Assembly: GCA_025454835.1 (NCBI GenBank)
Contig: JALONQ010000004.1
Coordinates: 47,144 to 111,143 of the forward strand
DNA length: 64,000 nt
Reading direction: 5' to 3'
From: Bacteroidota bacterium
Lineage (GTDB): Bacteria; Bacteroidota; Ignavibacteria; UBA10030
Shown here: in pieces, positions 36,554 through 44,294 of the stretch
How the letters are laid out: each line of letters opens with the position of its first letter
Position numbering within the stretch: the stretch's first letter is position 1
Position numbers and translations under genes: made by a program
Notes under the pieces: model-generated
What the model saw: only the letters and a program-made list of their open reading frames with translations
What the model was told of the DNA's origin: nothing
Databases searched by the model: none

Positions 36554-37948
36554 TTATCTTCCCTTCCTGACTCTTTTCGACCACTCACCCGGCAGCTCGT
36601 TATAAAAATGCACGGCTGTCCGGATGCCACCGAAAAAGTTGTCCAGATTGATGAATTCGTTCGGCGCGTGAGCGTTCTCGTCAGGCAGACCGAACCCGAG
36701 CAGCACCGTATCAATGCCCAGGATCTTCTTGAACTGGACGACGATGGGGATCGAACCGCCTTCACGTTGGTACAGGGGCTTCTTGCCGAAACCCTTCCGC
36801 AGAGCCGTGACCGCCGCCTTCACGCCCGGACTATCGATCGGCGTGATCGCCGGCTCGCCCCCGTGCAGCGCCTTCACCTTCACCTTGACCGTCTTCGGCG
36901 CGATGGACTTGAAGTGCTTCTCGAACATCTTGGCAGCCTTCGCGCTCGTTTGGTCGGGCACGAGGCGCATGGAGATCTTCGCAGAGGCCTTCGCCGGCAG
37001 GACGGTCTTCGCACCTTCGCCCGTATAGCCACCCCAGATGCCGTTGCACTCCAACGTTGGCCGGGCCCAGAGGCGTTCGAGCGTCGAGTAGCCCTTCTCC
37101 CCGTACAATTGCGCCACGCCCAGCTGCTTGGCGTACTTCGCGTCACTCCAGGGTAGCTTCTTGAACGCCGTCCGCTCCGCCTTTGTCAGCGGCCGCACGT
37201 CATCGTAGAAGCCCTTCACCGTGATCCGCCCGTTCTTGTCGTGCAGTGAGGCGATCATCTCCGTCAGCGCCTGGATCGGATTGTGCACAGAACCGCCGAA
37301 GGAACCGGAGTGGAGGTCCGAGTTCGGTCCTTCCACCTCAACCTCCATGTAGGCCAAACCGCGCAGGCCGTAGCAGACCGACGGCACACCTTTGGCGAAC
37401 ATCGAGGAATCCGAGATGAGCACGAGGTCAGCTTTCAGCAGGTCCTTATGTGCCCGCACGAAAGCGTCAAGGTTGGCCGACCCAACCTCCTCTTCCCCTT
37501 CGATGAGCATCTTGATATTTACCGGGAGCAGATGGCCGTTCTTTGCGTAGGCCTCGATGGCCTTGAGATGAATGAACACCTGCCCTTTGTCATCGGCCGA
37601 GCCGCGGGCGTAGAGGTTGCCGTCTCGGATGGTGGCTTCGAATGGGGGCGAGGTCCAAAGGTTGACGGGGTCGACCGGCTGCACGTCATAGTGACCGTAC
37701 AGCAACACCGTCGGAGCGCCGGGTGCCCCGAGCCATTCGGAATAGACGATCGGATGACCCGGTGTCTGGAAGATCTGAGCGTTCTGCATGCCGATCGTCC
37801 GCATCTGGCCAGCCACCCATTCAGCGCATCGCTTCATGTCGGGCTGGTGATTGCTCTGAGAGGAGACGCTGGGTATGGCGATGAAGTCTTTGACTTCGGC
37901 AAGGTATCGGTCGCGATTGGAGCCAACGTAAGCCAGAACCTTTTCCAT
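36554..37948 (-). CDS. M20-family dipeptidase/metallopeptidase
   Basis: This 464-residue cytosolic zinc peptidase of the M20 (ArgE/DapE/CPG2) type has VLLYGHYDVQPVDPVNLWTSPPFEA with the first metal ligands. ARGSADDKGQVFIHLKAIEAY, the catalytic Glu-Glu in LIEGEEEVGS, and the C-terminal ligand in GFGLPDENAHAPNEFI follow. The lid domain spans about residues 180-340. Likely a general dipeptidase; exact substrates unknown. The ATG at 37948 is chosen for homology. It is divergent from the S9 peptidase gene. Confidence 0.93.
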   Translation of the reverse strand: MEKVLAYVGSNRDRYLAEVKDFIAIPSVSSQSNHQPDMKRCAEWVAGQMRTIGMQNAQIFQTPGHPIVYSEWLGAPGAPTVLLYGHYDVQPVDPVNLWTSPPFEATIRDGNLYARGSADDKGQVFIHLKAIEAYAKNGHLLPVNIKMLIEGEEEVGSANLDAFVRAHKDLLKADLVLISDSSMFAKGVPSVCYGLRGLAYMEVEVEGPNSDLHSGSFGGSVHNPIQALTEMIASLHDKNGRITVKGFYDDVRPLTKAERTAFKKLPWSDAKYAKQLGVAQLYGEKGYSTLERLWARPTLECNGIWGGYTGEGAKTVLPAKASAKISMRLVPDQTSAKAAKMFEKHFKSIAPKTVKVKVKALHGGEPAITPIDSPGVKAAVTALRKGFGKKPLYQREGGSIPIVVQFKKILGIDTVLLGFGLPDENAHAPNEFINLDNFFGGIRTAVHFYNELPGEWSKRVRKGR

Positions 37949-38089
37949 GGGGATCTCGGATCGGTATCGATGAGGGGTGCGAACCCCGCCTCTGGGGTGA
38001 ACAAATATAGAAAGGCGTGGCCCGAAAGGCAAGTTGCCCTTTCTGCTCCATCATGCGTATTTTGGGGCTATCCGACGAAAGGGAACCGC

Positions 38090-40324
38090 ATGCGCCGCTT
38101 CAACCTGTTCACTTGTCTTCTCCCGTTCGCCGCCCTCAGTATCATGGTGGCGCAGTCCAAACGACCGATGACCTTCATGGACGTCGTTTCCATGAACACG
38201 GTGAGCTCCGGCTCCGTCAGTCCGGACGGTGGCTGGTTCCTCCACACCACAAGCACGCTCAACTGGAAGAAGGGGAAGCGGTTCACGGACATCTGGCTTG
38301 CCCATGTGGAAAAGGGCGCTGTCTCCGCACGTGCCCTGACGGCCACGCGCGACAAGAACGAGACCGACCCGCAATGGCTCTCGGACAGCCGGCGTTTTCT
38401 CTTTCTTTCCGACCGGGAATCAGGTGACGGAAAGTCCGTCGTTCAATTGTACGTCATGCCGATCGACGGGGGAGAGGCCCGACGCATCACCGACGTCAAG
38501 GAGAGTGTCGCCTCACCGCAGGTCGCACACGACGGTCACTGGATCGGCTTCCTCTCCGGCAAGGAGGCCGAGCGATCGCTGTGGACCCTGCCGGTCGATT
38601 CGCTCGACGAGGCCAAGCCGCACCAACGCGTGAAGAAGGCCGCCGGCGTTTCGTGGTGGATGTTCTCCGCTGACAGCCGATCGATCCTCTTCACGGCTCC
38701 CGACAGCGCCGACACGGCCAACCGGAAGCGAAAGGAAATGAAGTTCGACGTCCGCATCCGGAACGAAGCAGCGCCCCCAGAACACCTGTGGATCTACGAT
38801 CTCAAGACGTCGAAGGAACGTCGCCTGACCTCGGGTGACGCGTACAGCGTGACCGGCGTGACCATGTCGGACGACGGCGCCTGGATCGGCTTCCGCGGCA
38901 TCCGCAACGACCGATACATGCGAACGGTCACCGAATCGTCCGCGTACGGAGACCTCTACCTGCTTCACGCGGCATCGGGCGAGATCGAGCGCCTGACGGA
39001 CAACCTTGAGACCCCGGAGAGCACCATTCTGTTCTCGCCTGACAGCCGGTCATTTGTCTTCTCCGCTCCGGAGGACTTCACATACTTCCGCGACCACCGA
39101 CTCTATCACCGACGGGTGGCGGAACGGGGCGGAATGCTCCGGGAGGTCCCCACCAACCGCGATCTGTTCATGTCGGCTGAGTGGTGGTCCGACGACGGCA
39201 CGACCGTCTACTTCAACGAAGGGACGCGCGCCACGAACCAGTTGTTCTCGGTCAACGTCAACACCGGCGAAGTGCGTCAGGTAACGAGCGAGCGCGGCAC
39301 GGCTGACGTCAGCCATGACCGCAGGACGAAGCGGACGGTGATCCTGTTCAGCTCGCCGACGGAACCGGCTGAGTACTTCACGGTAGAACGGTTCGATCGC
39401 GTGGGCCGCCGTACGGCGTGGAAGCGTCTCACCGACGCCAACCCGGGCGTCCGCGCTTTGGACCTCGGCGTCACCGATACGGTCACGTGGCGATCGAACG
39501 ACGGTACCATCGTCGAGGGCATTCTTGTCCTTCCGCCACGTCGACGGCCCGGCGAGCGCGTCCCGCTCGTCGTTCAGATCCATGGCGGGCCCGCTGCCGC
39601 CAGTCTCCTTAGCTTCAATGCGTCGTACGGGACGTACAGCCATCTCTTCGCCGCGGCCGGGTATGCCGTACTCCTTCCCAACTATCGCGGTTCGACGAAC
39701 TATGGCGAAGCGTTCAGGACGGCGATCCGAGGCGAGTACTTCCGGCTGGGGTTCGAAGACATCATGTCGGGGGTCGACCATCTCGTCGAGCGCGGCATCG
39801 TCGATCCTGAACGGATGGCCAGCATGGGCTGGAGCGCCGGCGGCCACTGGTCGAACTGGATCCTTGTACAGACCGATCGTTTCAAGGCGATCTCCTCGGG
39901 AGCCGGCGCCGTGAACTGGATCTCGATGTACGCGCAGAGCGACATTCAGCGGACGCGGCAGGAGTACTTCGGCACGAGGCCGTACGAGGACTTCGACCAC
40001 GTCTGGAACATCTCGCCGCTCAAATACATCAAGAACGCAAAGACGCCGACCATGATCCACGTCGTTGACGGCGATCCCCGCGTGCCGCGACCGCAGAGCG
40101 AAGAACTGCACATGGCGCTCCGCCAACTTGGAGTGCCGACGGAGTTCTTCGTCTATCCCGGCAGCACTCACGGGATCACAGAGCCCCGGAACCAACTGGT
40201 CAAGATGGTCGTGGAATTCCGGTGGATCGACCGGTGGGTCAACGGCCGGGAGGACTGGCTCGATTGGAACGAATTGTTGAGGACGTTGGGAACGGACAAC
40301 GGGGCGGAGGATGGCCCGAAGTGA
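38090..40324 (+). CDS. Secreted S9-family prolyl oligopeptidase
   Basis: The product is 744 residues with a signal peptide (MRRFNLFTCLLPFAALSIMVAQ). Residues about 30-470 form a WD40-like/beta-propeller domain, with repeated segments such as SPDGGWFLHTTSTLNW and LSDSRRFLFLSDRESGDGK. The C-terminal alpha/beta hydrolase has IHGGPAA, the nucleophile elbow MGWSAGGHWSNW, the Asp region VVDGDPRVPRPQSEEL and the His in YPGSTHGI. It cleaves peptides in the periplasm or outside, similar to DPP IV-like enzymes. Confidence 0.93.
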   Translation: MRRFNLFTCLLPFAALSIMVAQSKRPMTFMDVVSMNTVSSGSVSPDGGWFLHTTSTLNWKKGKRFTDIWLAHVEKGAVSARALTATRDKNETDPQWLSDSRRFLFLSDRESGDGKSVVQLYVMPIDGGEARRITDVKESVASPQVAHDGHWIGFLSGKEAERSLWTLPVDSLDEAKPHQRVKKAAGVSWWMFSADSRSILFTAPDSADTANRKRKEMKFDVRIRNEAAPPEHLWIYDLKTSKERRLTSGDAYSVTGVTMSDDGAWIGFRGIRNDRYMRTVTESSAYGDLYLLHAASGEIERLTDNLETPESTILFSPDSRSFVFSAPEDFTYFRDHRLYHRRVAERGGMLREVPTNRDLFMSAEWWSDDGTTVYFNEGTRATNQLFSVNVNTGEVRQVTSERGTADVSHDRRTKRTVILFSSPTEPAEYFTVERFDRVGRRTAWKRLTDANPGVRALDLGVTDTVTWRSNDGTIVEGILVLPPRRRPGERVPLVVQIHGGPAAASLLSFNASYGTYSHLFAAAGYAVLLPNYRGSTNYGEAFRTAIRGEYFRLGFEDIMSGVDHLVERGIVDPERMASMGWSAGGHWSNWILVQTDRFKAISSGAGAVNWISMYAQSDIQRTRQEYFGTRPYEDFDHVWNISPLKYIKNAKTPTMIHVVDGDPRVPRPQSEELHMALRQLGVPTEFFVYPGSTHGITEPRNQLVKMVVEFRWIDRWVNGREDWLDWNELLRTLGTDNGAEDGPK

Positions 40325-40409
40325 GGCCCGGCCGACGGCCGGGGTCTCCTACCCACATTCCCGTAAAACTCGTATATTCACCCAGTCATCTTATCACGTG
40401 GACAACCGC

Positions 40410-41111
40410 ATGAAAAAGACGCCGCTGTTGCTCGCCGGTCTGCTGTCTGCATTCCTGGCGGCCACCGCTCCTGCTCAGGAATCGGCCCCCGACGCCGACG
40501 CCAGCCTCTCGCCGGAGCAGATCACGGAGATCCTGAAGACGGAATGGTCATTCCTGAAGGAGAAGTCCGACGCCTTCTTCGCCGAGATCCAGTCGAAAGG
40601 AGAATTCGAGACGACACCGGAGTTCGAGAAGCGGGTCGCGGCGCGGCGACAGATCTTTCAGGCCGAGATCGCGAAACGCATCAAGGACGAGAAGCTCGAC
40701 ACGCGTCAATTCGGCGTGCTTCTCAAGGCGAACCTCGTGAGCTACAATGCGGACAAGCAGACCTACGCCGTCGCCTGCAGCGTGACCGTCCAAGCCCCGT
40801 ATGATATTCCAACGCTCGTCTCGTACATCCCAACGAACCCGTACATCGCCATCCAAGACACGGTGCTCGGCGGCTACCGGACGAATCAGATGGTCATGAG
40901 GTTCAGGCCGTCGTGGAGTTGGAGCGTCGATCGGGCAACGGCGATGGAAGCGAAGGCCGATGAATCAGCCGTCTACTTCCGCATCCAGTTCATGATCGAC
41001 ATCAACCAGCCCGGGATCAAGCAGCAGGCGCTCCTTCGCATCGTCCCGAAAGGGATCGAGCTTGTCAATACGAACCAGCGCAAGACGCTCTGGCGATCCG
41101 CGATCTCCTGA
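40410..41111 (+). CDS. Secreted protein of unknown function
   Basis: The product is 233 residues with a clear signal peptide (MKKTPLLLAGLLSAFLAATAPAQE). The mature N-terminal part is helical and charged (ITEILKTEWSFLKEKSDAFFAEIQSKGEFETTPEFEKRVAARRQIFQAEIAKR), followed by a beta-rich C-terminal half. No catalytic motif or known domain was recognised. It lies 85 bases after the S9 peptidase on the same strand and ends at a strong terminator. Confidence 0.75.
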   Translation: MKKTPLLLAGLLSAFLAATAPAQESAPDADASLSPEQITEILKTEWSFLKEKSDAFFAEIQSKGEFETTPEFEKRVAARRQIFQAEIAKRIKDEKLDTRQFGVLLKANLVSYNADKQTYAVACSVTVQAPYDIPTLVSYIPTNPYIAIQDTVLGGYRTNQMVMRFRPSWSWSVDRATAMEAKADESAVYFRIQFMIDINQPGIKQQALLRIVPKGIELVNTNQRKTLWRSAIS

Positions 41112-41136
41112 GTCACGCAATCGGACGGAACACACG

Positions 41137-41160
41137 AAGGGCGGCCCTCAAGCCGCCCTT
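41137..41160. terminator. Bidirectional terminator
   Basis: AAGGGCGGC (41137-41145) pairs with GCCGCCCTT (41152-41160), continuing TTGTCTTTG on the plus strand, between the secreted protein and the convergent universal stress protein gene. Confidence 0.75.
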
Positions 41161-41243
41161 TGTCTTTGATCTCTCACTCCCTACGGCAAGAATAGCCACG
41201 AAGAACAGCCGGAGGCCCACGACAAACGCCGCGGGAGCGGCTA

Positions 41244-41729
41244 TCACTCCGGCATTGACAAGTGCAGGTCGCCGGCGACGTCGTCTTCCGTGATGCCGAC
41301 GATCTCCCGGAATTCCTCCGGCCGCATCGTCAACACCGGGCACGGCGACAAGCGGACCACCTTCTCCGCAACGCTCCCCACCAGCACGTGACGCATGCCC
41401 GTGCGGCCGTGTGTGCACATCACAATGAGGTCTGCCGCCAGGTCACGAGCCGCTTTGACGATCTCAGATACCGCTGGACCATGCCTCAGAACGACGCCGA
41501 TCGGGCGTCCCTCAGCCCCCGCCTGATGCAGAAGAACATCGACGGCGGCCCGGGCGGACCGCTCGCGTTCCCCGTCGGTCTGGTGCACGTGTTCCGCGTG
41601 CCGGTCGACCACGTGGAGCACCGTCAGCTGAGCACTGAAGAGGTCGGCGATCTCCAGAGCATACTTCAGGACAGAGAACGAGAAGGGTGAAAGGTCGGTG
41701 GGGACCAGGAGATGCCGTGGCGCGATCAT
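41244..41729 (-). CDS. Universal stress protein (UspA family)
   Basis: This 161-residue protein has the UspA nucleotide-binding fold. It begins HLLVPTDLSPFSFSVLKYALEIA and contains the ATP-binding-type motif THGRTGMRHVLVGSVAEKVVRLSPCPVLTMRP (G-2x-G-9x-G-S). It ends the cytochrome cluster; a second Usp lies at 53957, so the cluster is flanked by one on either side. Role inferred as stress adaptation. Confidence 0.92.
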   Translation of the reverse strand: MIAPRHLLVPTDLSPFSFSVLKYALEIADLFSAQLTVLHVVDRHAEHVHQTDGERERSARAAVDVLLHQAGAEGRPIGVVLRHGPAVSEIVKAARDLAADLIVMCTHGRTGMRHVLVGSVAEKVVRLSPCPVLTMRPEEFREIVGITEDDVAGDLHLSMPE

Positions 41730-41780
41730 GGCGCGTCTCCAGAACGCACAGCCGGTCGGCTGCCGGGTCCCGGGTGAGGT

Positions 41781-41812
41781 ACGCCGCCGGTGATCCGTAT
41801 CTCCGGCGGCGT
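41781..41812 (-). terminator. Hairpin downstream of ccmF
   Basis: A perfect 10-bp stem, ACGCCGCCGG (41781-41790) with CCGGCGGCGT (41803-41812), lies 65 bases after the ccmF stop. There is no U-tract, so rho-independent termination is uncertain. Confidence 0.45.
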
Positions 41813-41876
41813 CCCAGGACATTCGAGAGATCTCTCCGAGAAAGTGTGTCGCTCCGCGGCTCGGCCCGCGGTTCGG

Positions 41877-44162
41877 TCACGCCGAGGCCGGCTCGGGACG
41901 GTGTTGCGACGCCACTTCGACCTCCGCCTCCAACCCTTCACGACGACGGCGCACGAGCGCCAACATCACGCCGAAGAAGCAGATCAACGCCCCGATCCAC
42001 ACGAGGCTGATGAATGGTTTCACGCTCGCCTCGACGACGAGTGCTTCCGGTGTTGCCGTTGCGCTCGCGCCGGGCACCGCCGCCTCAAGGACGATCGTCG
42101 ACCCCTCGCCCGACATGCCGATATTCATCCCGACCAGACGAAGCTCCGTCTGTCCATCGAGCGGCTCGCCCTTCGACGACTGCACTTCGCCTTGAGCGAA
42201 CACCGACACCGGCGTCACCGTCCGTATCTGACGGTCCTTCTTCACCTTGAGGACCGCACCGATCCGCATGCCGCTCTCCGCCTGTTGAGCCATACCGGCC
42301 GCATGCGGCTGCATCTCGAAGCGTTCGAACGTGACCACATACCCGGCGATCTCGACCGTTCCGCCTTTGGGCACTTGCACCATCTGACCCTGACCGCCCC
42401 GTTGTCCTGGCTCCAGCGACACCGGCTCGACATAGAAGTCTCTCGTCAGGAAGCTCACGTAGTCCGGATTGCGCATGACCGAGTTATTATAGTCGCTCCG
42501 GAACATGACGGGCATCGCCGAGAAAGCACTCTCGCCGTGCTTGGCATTGACGGTGAAGATGAACTTCCCGTCGGGCGTCGGAGCGTTGCCGGCGTAGGTC
42601 AGTTGATATCCCATGACCTCCACCGTCTGTCCCTGCGGCAAGGAGACGGTCTTCTGCTCGCTGTAGAATCCCGAGCCGATGACGCCGAGGAACACGATCG
42701 CGAGGCCGGTATGCGCCAAGGGGCCCCCGGTCGCCAGTGCCTCAACGCGGTACATCACGAAGGCGGCCCTGATACTCATGAACAGGGCGAACAGCGACGT
42801 CAAAGAGAAGAGGAGCGGCAGCACGTCGGTCACGCCCATGAAGAAAATGACGGCCGTGACGGCGGCGGCTCCGGCCAGCGAGACCAGCATGCGCTTGAAG
42901 GCGACCGCAAAGGGCACTTCTTCCCATTGCAATGCAAGGCTTACGCCGAGCAACACCGCCAGCAGAATGCCGATCGGAACGCCGGTCTTGTTGTAGAAGC
43001 TCGGTTCCACCGATGCGTTCGAGACGATCGGCCAGTTGGTCCCGATGAAAACGATGAAGGCGAGCAGTCCGATGACCACCGATGTCCAGCCGAGCATTGA
43101 GTCCTTTCGCCAGATCCCCGTGACGACCGACGTTGGCGTGAGGTCCTTCCATCGTCGGGCCAGCAGCCCCAGACCGATGAAGGCCAGGCTGAGCACCCAG
43201 AGCAGGAGCAGGGTATAGATGAAGGTTCCGGGGTCCGTGAACGAGTGGACCGACGCGTCACCGAGAATGCCGCTGCGCGTCAAGAAGGTGCTGTGGACCA
43301 CGAGCACATAGGCAAGCACGGCCAACAAGAAGTTCGTCCTGGCGAAGCCGCCATTCTTCTTCTGCACGAGCAGCGTGTGCAGGAGTCCAACGGCGACCAG
43401 CCATGGTATGAGCGATGCATTTTCGACCGGGTCCCATCCCCACCAACCGCCCCAGCCTAGCACTCCATACGCCCAGTAGCCTCCGAGCATCAGGCCGGAC
43501 CCGAGCGCCACGACCGAAAAGAGCACCCAGGGCAAGGCCACGCTCGCCCATTCATGGTACGTACGCCGCCACAAAGCGGTCACGGCCAGCGCAAAGGGAA
43601 CAGCCAATGCGGCAAAGCCAATGAACAGAATGGGCGGATGGATGGCCATCCACATGTTCTGCAGCAACGGATTGAGTCCGCGGCCATCGGGCGGCACCTG
43701 GCCCACCTGCAGATCGTTCGGGAACGCTTCCCAGACGGGTGTGAAAGGCGTCTTGATCACCACGAGCAGCAGCATGACGGTCTGCAGGAAGCCGTAGACC
43801 GCCATCACCTCGTATTCGATCCTGCGTGAGCGTGCGTACGACCGGAGCAACAGTCCGAACAGAGCACCGAATGTCGCCCACAGGAGGAAGCTCCCCTCCT
43901 GTCCGGCCCAGAACGTCGTGACGAGCAGATACGTCGGCAGGTCGCGAGAGCTGTATCCGTAGACGTAGTTGACGTCGAACCGATGCTGCATGATGTAGAA
44001 GAACAGGAGCACCGCCGCGGCCAGGATCGCAACCACGGACGTCATGAGGCTCCAGCGGGCTTCGCGCACGAGTCGGGCCTTGCCCGTCGCCGCGCGTTGA
44101 TACAGAATGGCTCCGATCAGCGAAGCGACAAATGCGACCCACAAGATGATGGTACCGGTCAT
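41877..44162 (-). CDS. ccmF: CcmF/CcsA-type cytochrome c heme lyase
   Basis: The product is 761 residues with about 14-15 membrane helices. It contains the tryptophan-rich heme-handling motif WGGWWGWDPVENASLIPWL, the flanking His in MAIHPPILFIGFA and HSTFLTRSG, and a large C-terminal periplasmic domain (after about residue 520). CcmF proteins attach heme to CXXCH motifs in system I cytochrome c maturation; NrfE-type paralogs serve particular multiheme cytochromes. It lies 132 bases downstream of the 21-heme cytochrome, which suggests a dedicated lyase. The ATG at 44162 is used. Confidence 0.93.
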   Translation of the reverse strand: MTGTIILWVAFVASLIGAILYQRAATGKARLVREARWSLMTSVVAILAAAVLLFFYIMQHRFDVNYVYGYSSRDLPTYLLVTTFWAGQEGSFLLWATFGALFGLLLRSYARSRRIEYEVMAVYGFLQTVMLLLVVIKTPFTPVWEAFPNDLQVGQVPPDGRGLNPLLQNMWMAIHPPILFIGFAALAVPFALAVTALWRRTYHEWASVALPWVLFSVVALGSGLMLGGYWAYGVLGWGGWWGWDPVENASLIPWLVAVGLLHTLLVQKKNGGFARTNFLLAVLAYVLVVHSTFLTRSGILGDASVHSFTDPGTFIYTLLLLWVLSLAFIGLGLLARRWKDLTPTSVVTGIWRKDSMLGWTSVVIGLLAFIVFIGTNWPIVSNASVEPSFYNKTGVPIGILLAVLLGVSLALQWEEVPFAVAFKRMLVSLAGAAAVTAVIFFMGVTDVLPLLFSLTSLFALFMSIRAAFVMYRVEALATGGPLAHTGLAIVFLGVIGSGFYSEQKTVSLPQGQTVEVMGYQLTYAGNAPTPDGKFIFTVNAKHGESAFSAMPVMFRSDYNNSVMRNPDYVSFLTRDFYVEPVSLEPGQRGGQGQMVQVPKGGTVEIAGYVVTFERFEMQPHAAGMAQQAESGMRIGAVLKVKKDRQIRTVTPVSVFAQGEVQSSKGEPLDGQTELRLVGMNIGMSGEGSTIVLEAAVPGASATATPEALVVEASVKPFISLVWIGALICFFGVMLALVRRRREGLEAEVEVASQHRPEPASA

Positions 44163-44294
44163 ATCCTCTCTCTCCAGGCCCGGTCGCATCGCACACCGAA
44201 TGAGCGGGTGCGCCGGACGTTTTCCCTTGATGGATGAATTATGCTTCTCTCCTCGCGCCAGCCAGTCGAACGGATCGCAGAACTCCGAGTCCTC

